A stretch of DNA of 64,000 nucleotides, taken from contig NZ_JAMXMY010000002.1 in the NCBI RefSeq assembly GCF_024055795.1, positions 496,001 through 560,000 on the forward strand, read 5' to 3'. The notes below the pieces were generated by a model. The model ran no database searches. It had not been told where the DNA came from and worked only from the letters and a program-made list of their open reading frames with translations. This DNA comes from Actinoallomurus purpureus. GTDB lineage: Bacteria; Actinomycetota; Actinomycetes; Streptosporangiales; Streptosporangiaceae. Each line of letters starts with the position of its first letter. Position 1 is the stretch's first letter. The translations under genes were made by a program, and so were the position numbers. Of the stretch, positions 58,405 to 64,000 are shown one piece after another.

Positions 58405-58884
58405 TCAGTCGCCCGGGGGCTCGGCGAAGCGCTGGAGGTAGAGCGGCTCGCCGAGCTTCTCGAGGAGCTCCAGCTCGGTCTCCAGGTAGTCGATGTGCTC
58501 CTCTTCGTCCGCCAGGATGTCCTCGAAGATCCGGGCGGAGGTGGCGTCGCCGCGTGAGCGCATGAGTTCGATGCCGGGGCGCAGGCGTTCGACGGCCTCC
58601 ACCTCGACGGCGAGGTCGGAGCGGAGCTGCTCGGGCACGGTCTGGCCGATGCGCAGCGTGCCCAGGCGCTGATAGTTCGGCAGGCCGTCGAGCAGGAGGA
58701 TGCGGTCGGTCAGGCGTTCGGCGTGCCGCATCTCGTCGAACGACTCGGCGCGGGTGTGGCGGGCGAGCCGGGTGAATCCCCAGTGCTCCTGCATCTTGGC
58801 GTGGAGGAAGTACTGATTGATCGCCGTGAGCTCGGCGGTGAGCTGCTCGTTGAGCAAGCCGATGATGTCGCTGTCACCTTCCAT
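58405..58884 (-). CDS. bfr: Bacterioferritin
   Basis: A 159-residue iron-storage ferritin. Ferroxidase ligands Glu18, Glu51, His54 and downstream Glu residues are in ELTAINQYFLHAKMQEHWGF and FDEMRHAERL; Met52 is the haem-binding methionine. ILADEEEHIDYLETELEL supplies the second half of the centre. ATG 58884 gives the family N-terminus (EGDSDIIGLLNEQL); the frame is open further upstream. It lies 50 bp after bfd in one operon under an iron box. Confidence 0.94.
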   Translation of the reverse strand: MEGDSDIIGLLNEQLTAELTAINQYFLHAKMQEHWGFTRLARHTRAESFDEMRHAERLTDRILLLDGLPNYQRLGTLRIGQTVPEQLRSDLAVEVEAVERLRPGIELMRSRGDATSARIFEDILADEEEHIDYLETELELLEKLGEPLYLQRFAEPPGD

Positions 58885-58934
58885 GCCAACCCATCGTGGC
58901 ACGTCTGGAGGTGAGAGGAAGGACCGACCCGCGG

Positions 58935-59132
58935 TCAGGCCGCCACGAACACTTCGTCGCCGGGCCGCTCCGTGAAGTGCTGCTCGATGAGGTCGCGGAT
59001 GCGGCCCACGCACGATCCGCAGCCGGGGCGCATCCCGCAGGCCGTACGGACCTCCTTGGCCGAGCAGGCTCCGGCCTTCACGTGGTCGCGCACGTCATCG
59101 TCGGTCACGGCGTGGCAGACGCAGGCGTACAT
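58935..59132 (-). CDS. bfd: Bacterioferritin-associated ferredoxin
   Basis: A 65-residue [2Fe-2S] protein that reduces bacterioferritin iron for release. Cluster ligands fit the Bfd pattern C-x-C then C-x-x-C: Cys4 and Cys6 (YACVCHAV) and Cys38 and Cys41 (GCGSCVG). Basic residues around the C-terminal motif contact the ferritin. ATG 59132 is chosen; the frame is open to 59204 but that would cover the iron box. First gene of a bfd-bfr operon, expected to respond to iron limitation. Confidence 0.93.
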   Translation of the reverse strand: MYACVCHAVTDDDVRDHVKAGACSAKEVRTACGMRPGCGSCVGRIRDLIEQHFTERPGDEVFVAA

Positions 59133-59158
59133 GGGGGGAGAGCCTCTCGATCGGACCA

Positions 59159-59177
59159 TAAGGTAAGGCTCTCCTAA
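59159..59177 (-). promoter_or_regulatory. IdeR/DmdR-type iron box
   Basis: TAAGGTAAGGCTCTCCTAA matches the actinobacterial iron box consensus TTAGGTTAGGCTAACCTAA at 15 of 19 positions. It lies 27 nt before the bfd start, so bfd-bfr should be repressed (or activated for storage) by an iron-dependent regulator. Confidence 0.72.
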
Positions 59178-59292
59178 GCTAACGCACCGTGCGCGGACTG
59201 GCAATGCCGGGTGGCGGCAGAGTGCTTGTTACGTTGACAAACCGGTATGAACTTCAGCGTGTGAGTCGATCACCGAAGGGAAGCTCACCCAT

Positions 59293-61378
<2,086 letters not shown>

Positions 61379-61386
<8 letters not shown>

Positions 61387-63652
61387 ACGCCCGACCGCGA
61401 CGTACCGGTTGCAGCTGCGCCGGGAGTTCGGGTTCGCCGAGGCGGGGGAGCTGGCCGGTTACCTGGCCGCGCTCGGCGTCTCGCACGTGTACCTGTCGCC
61501 GATCCTGCAGGCCGCTCCCGGCTCCGCGCACGGCTACGACGTGGTCGACCACACGCGGATCTCCGACGATCTCGGCGGGGAGGAGGCGTTCCGGGCGATG
61601 GCGGGCCGCATGCGCGCCCACGGCCTGTCGATCATCGTGGACATCGTGCCGAACCACATGGCGATCCCCGCGCCGGAGAGCCTCAACCAGGCCTTCTGGG
61701 ACGTCCTGCGGCAGGGGCCGGACTCCCCGTACGCCCGGTGGTTCGACATCGACTGGTCTCAGGGCGCCGTCGTGGTCCCGGTGCTCGGCTCGCCGGACGA
61801 CGAACCCCGCCCGGACGGCGACGTGCTGCGCTACCACGACCACGTCCTCCCCCGTGAGGGCCGCCACCGCCCGGCGTACTGGCGTGAGCCCGACCTGAAC
61901 TACCGGCGCTTCTTCGACATCTCGTCCCTGATCGGGCTCCGGGTGGAGGACCCGGAGGTCTTCGACGCGACCCACGCCGTGATCCTGCGGCTGGTCGACG
62001 AGGGGCTCATCGACGGCCTGCGGATCGACCACCCCGACGGGCTCACGGACCCGCGCGGGTACCTGCGGCGGCTCGACCGGCCCCGCGGCTGGGTGGTCGT
62101 GGAGAAGATCCTCACGGGTGAGGAGCCGTTCCCGGCCGACTGGCCGTGCGCCGGCACCACCGGGTACGACGCGCTCGGCATGGTCGGCGGGCTGTTCGTC
62201 GACCCGGCGGGGGACAAGCCGCTGACCGAGGCGTACACCGCGCTGACCGGCGGACCCGCCGACTTCGCCGAGGTGGAGCGGGCGGCCCGGCGGTTCGCGG
62301 CCGACCGGATCCTCGTCCCGGAGGTGCGCCGCCTGACCGCGCTGCTGGCGCGGATCCTCCCGGAGGAGGACCCCGACGCGCTGCGGGAGGTCCTGGTCGA
62401 GCTGCTGGTCGCGATGCCGGTCTACCGGGCGTACGTCGTGCCCGGCGAGGAGCCGCCGGCGCAGGCCCTGGAGATCGTCGCCCAGGCCGCCGCCGAGGCC
62501 CGCGCCGAGCTTCCGGACGGTGCCCTGCTCGACAGGGTCATTCCCCTGGTGCTCGGGCTGGGCGGCCGTGACGAGGCGCGGGACGAGTTCGTCGTGCGGT
62601 TCCAGCAGACGTCCGCGCCGATGACCGCCAAGGGCGTCGAGGACACCGCCTTCTACCGCTGGTCCCGGCTGGCCGCCCTGAACGAGGTGGGCGGCGACCC
62701 GCTCAGGTTCGCCGTGTCGCCGGAGGAGTTCCACGCCTACTGCGCGCGGATCGCCGCCGACCGTCCCCGCACGCTGACGACGCTGTCCACGCACGACACG
62801 AAGCGCCAGGAGGACGTACGGGCGCGGCTCGCCGTCCTGTCGGAGCTGCCGGACGAGTGGGTCGCCGCCGTCGGCCGGTGGCGGTCGCGGGTGCCGGACA
62901 GCCCCCTCGAACCCGACCTCGACTACCTGATGTGGCAGACGATCGTCGGCGCGTGGCCGCTGTCGGCCGACCGGCTCAGGGAGTACCTCACGAAGGCGAT
63001 GCGCGAGGCCAGGACCCGCACGTCCTGGACGGACCCCGACCCGGCGTACGAGGAGGCGGTCCTGGCCCACGCGGACGCCGTGCTGTCGGACCCGGTGCTC
63101 ACCGCGGGCGTCGCCGGGTTCGCCCGCCGCATCGCGCCGTACGCCCGCGTGGGCTCGCTCGGCCAGAAGCTGGTCCAGCTCGCCATGCCGGGCGTGCCGG
63201 ACGTGTACCAGGGCTGCGAGCTCACCGGCCTGTCCCTCGTCGACCCCGACAACCGGCGGCCGGTCGACTACGCACGCCGCCGCGAACTGCTCGCCGACCT
63301 CGACGCCGGGACCACCCCGGCCGACCTGGACGGCGAGAAGCTCCTCATCACGTCCCGGCTGCTGCGGCTTCGGGAGAGGCACCCTGAGTGGTTCGACGGC
63401 GACTACCAGGCGGTGACCGCCATCGGCCCCGCCGCCGCCCACGCCGTGGCGTTCCGGCGCGGCGGCGCGGTCGTGGTCGCGACCCGGCTGCCCGTAAGCC
63501 TCGAACGGCGCGGAGGCTGGGGCCACACCCGGCTCGAACTGCCCGGCGGCCCCTGGCACGACGTCCTCACCGACCAGTCGTACCCCTCCGGTCTGGAACT
63601 GAGCGGAGTCCTCCGACTCCTTCCGGTCGCCGTGCTGATCGAGGCCGCATGA
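61379..63652 (+). CDS. treY: Maltooligosyltrehalose synthase
   Basis: A 757-residue GH13 enzyme that isomerises the terminal alpha-1,4 bond of maltodextrins into alpha,alpha-1,1 (trehalosyl). Hallmarks: PTATYRLQLRREFGFAEAGELAGYLAALGVSHVYLSPILQAAPGSAHGYDVVDH, DIVPNHMA, GLRIDHPDGLTDP with the nucleophile, and QTSAPMTAKGVEDTAFYRW with STHDTKRQEDVRARL. GTG start within the end of glgX; the stop overlaps the treZ start. Length is within the family range. Confidence 0.96.
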
Positions 63653-64000
63653 GGTACGAGGTGTGGGCGCCGGCCGCCGAGACCGTCGAGGTGGAGACCG
63701 GCGGGGCCCGGCACGCCATGACGCCCGGCGGGCGGCCCGGCTGGTGGACGGCGCGGATCGACGCCGGGACCGGCGAGCGGGACTACGGATTCGTGCTCGA
63801 CGGCGATGGACCGTTCCCGGACCCGCGTTCCCCCTGGCAGCCGAACGGCCTGCACGGGCTCAGCCGCACGTACGACCACGAGCGCTTCCCCTGGTCCGAC
63901 GACGGCTGGAGGGGACGGCCGCTGCCGGGCGGCGTGCTGTACGAGCTGCACGTCGGCACCTTCACCCCGGAGGGGACGTTCGACGCCGCGATCGAGTGCC
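63649..64000 (+). CDS. treZ: Maltooligosyltrehalose trehalohydrolase (5' part)
   Basis: The first 117 codons before the window ends. ATG 63649 overlaps the treY stop (ATGA). Sequence YEVWAPAAETVEVETGG opens the CBM48-like domain, and DPRSPWQPNGLHGLS, then GGVLYELHVGTFTPEGTFDAAI, is the TreZ signature leading into the catalytic barrel. TreZ releases trehalose from the TreY product. Confidence 0.93.
   Translation, partial: MRYEVWAPAAETVEVETGGARHAMTPGGRPGWWTARIDAGTGERDYGFVLDGDGPFPDPRSPWQPNGLHGLSRTYDHERFPWSDDGWRGRPLPGGVLYELHVGTFTPEGTFDAAIEC

Overview
The window is GC-rich actinomycete DNA of Streptosporangiales type, most likely Thermomonosporaceae-like. The evidence is codon use strongly biased to G/C at third positions, frequent GTG and TTG starts, an acyl-CoA carboxylase epsilon subunit, ESX-type genes, an actinobacterial Tad locus, a ppk-mutT1 pair and TreY/TreZ. 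The family placement is inference; no rRNA or tRNA gene was seen.

Layout. 1-3.1 kb: a secreted or membrane protein (cut by the window edge) and the biotin-carboxylase/biotin-carrier alpha subunit, both on the minus strand. 3.2-7.0 kb: two tandemly duplicated MFS transporters, each with a conserved leader hairpin, and a methyltransferase remnant between them. 7.1-7.9 kb: an orphan WXG100 protein and a small gene graveyard. 7.9-14.6 kb, minus strand: a class I lanthipeptide locus of the FxLD type. It contains the precursor peptide, LanB dehydratase, LanC cyclase, a free-standing elimination-domain protein and a PCMT-like methyltransferase. 14.8-18.0 kb, minus strand: MerR-like and TPR regulators, small actinomycete proteins and a frameshifted S-adenosyl methyltransferase. 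18.2-19.6 kb: an XRE/TPR regulator followed 9 bp later by a three-repeat type I-E CRISPR mini-array without cas genes. 19.7-24.1 kb, minus strand: a fused FHA-EccC type VII secretion ATPase. One CRISPR spacer matches it at 29 of 32 positions. 24.3-34.4 kb, plus strand: a Tad/Flp pilus-type operon (SAF protein, TadZ-like, TadA, TadB, TadC, Flp-like, two TadE-like, TadG-like) ending in a large LysM-BTAD membrane protein. 34.4-37.4 kb: a TetR/hydrolase pair and a VapBC-like toxin-antitoxin pair.

37.5-44.4 kb returns to housekeeping genes: carboxylase epsilon and beta subunits, PEP carboxylase, GNAT, NYN-domain protein and biotin ligase. 44.5-48.1 kb holds a compact three-gene module: small helical protein, soluble FtsK/SpoIIIE ATPase, coiled-coil membrane protein. 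It is followed by a PH-domain protein, an adenylate cyclase, polyphosphate kinase and MutT1. 52.6-58.3 kb: epoxide hydrolase, AraC regulator, VOC and SRPBCC proteins, aldo/keto reductase, an unknown protein and a DUF2786 protein. 58.4-59.2 kb: bacterioferritin and its ferredoxin under an iron box. 59.3-64 kb: GlgX, TreY and TreZ, the glycogen-to-trehalose route, with TreZ cut by the window end.

How the parts fit. Carboxylase alpha, epsilon, beta, biotin ligase and adenylate cyclase are commonly close neighbours in actinomycetes. Here about 34 kb of accessory genes separate alpha from epsilon/beta, and the FtsK module separates biotin ligase from the cyclase. I infer an accessory island that collected secretion, pilus, peptide-antibiotic, defence and toxin-antitoxin functions inside a conserved metabolic neighbourhood.
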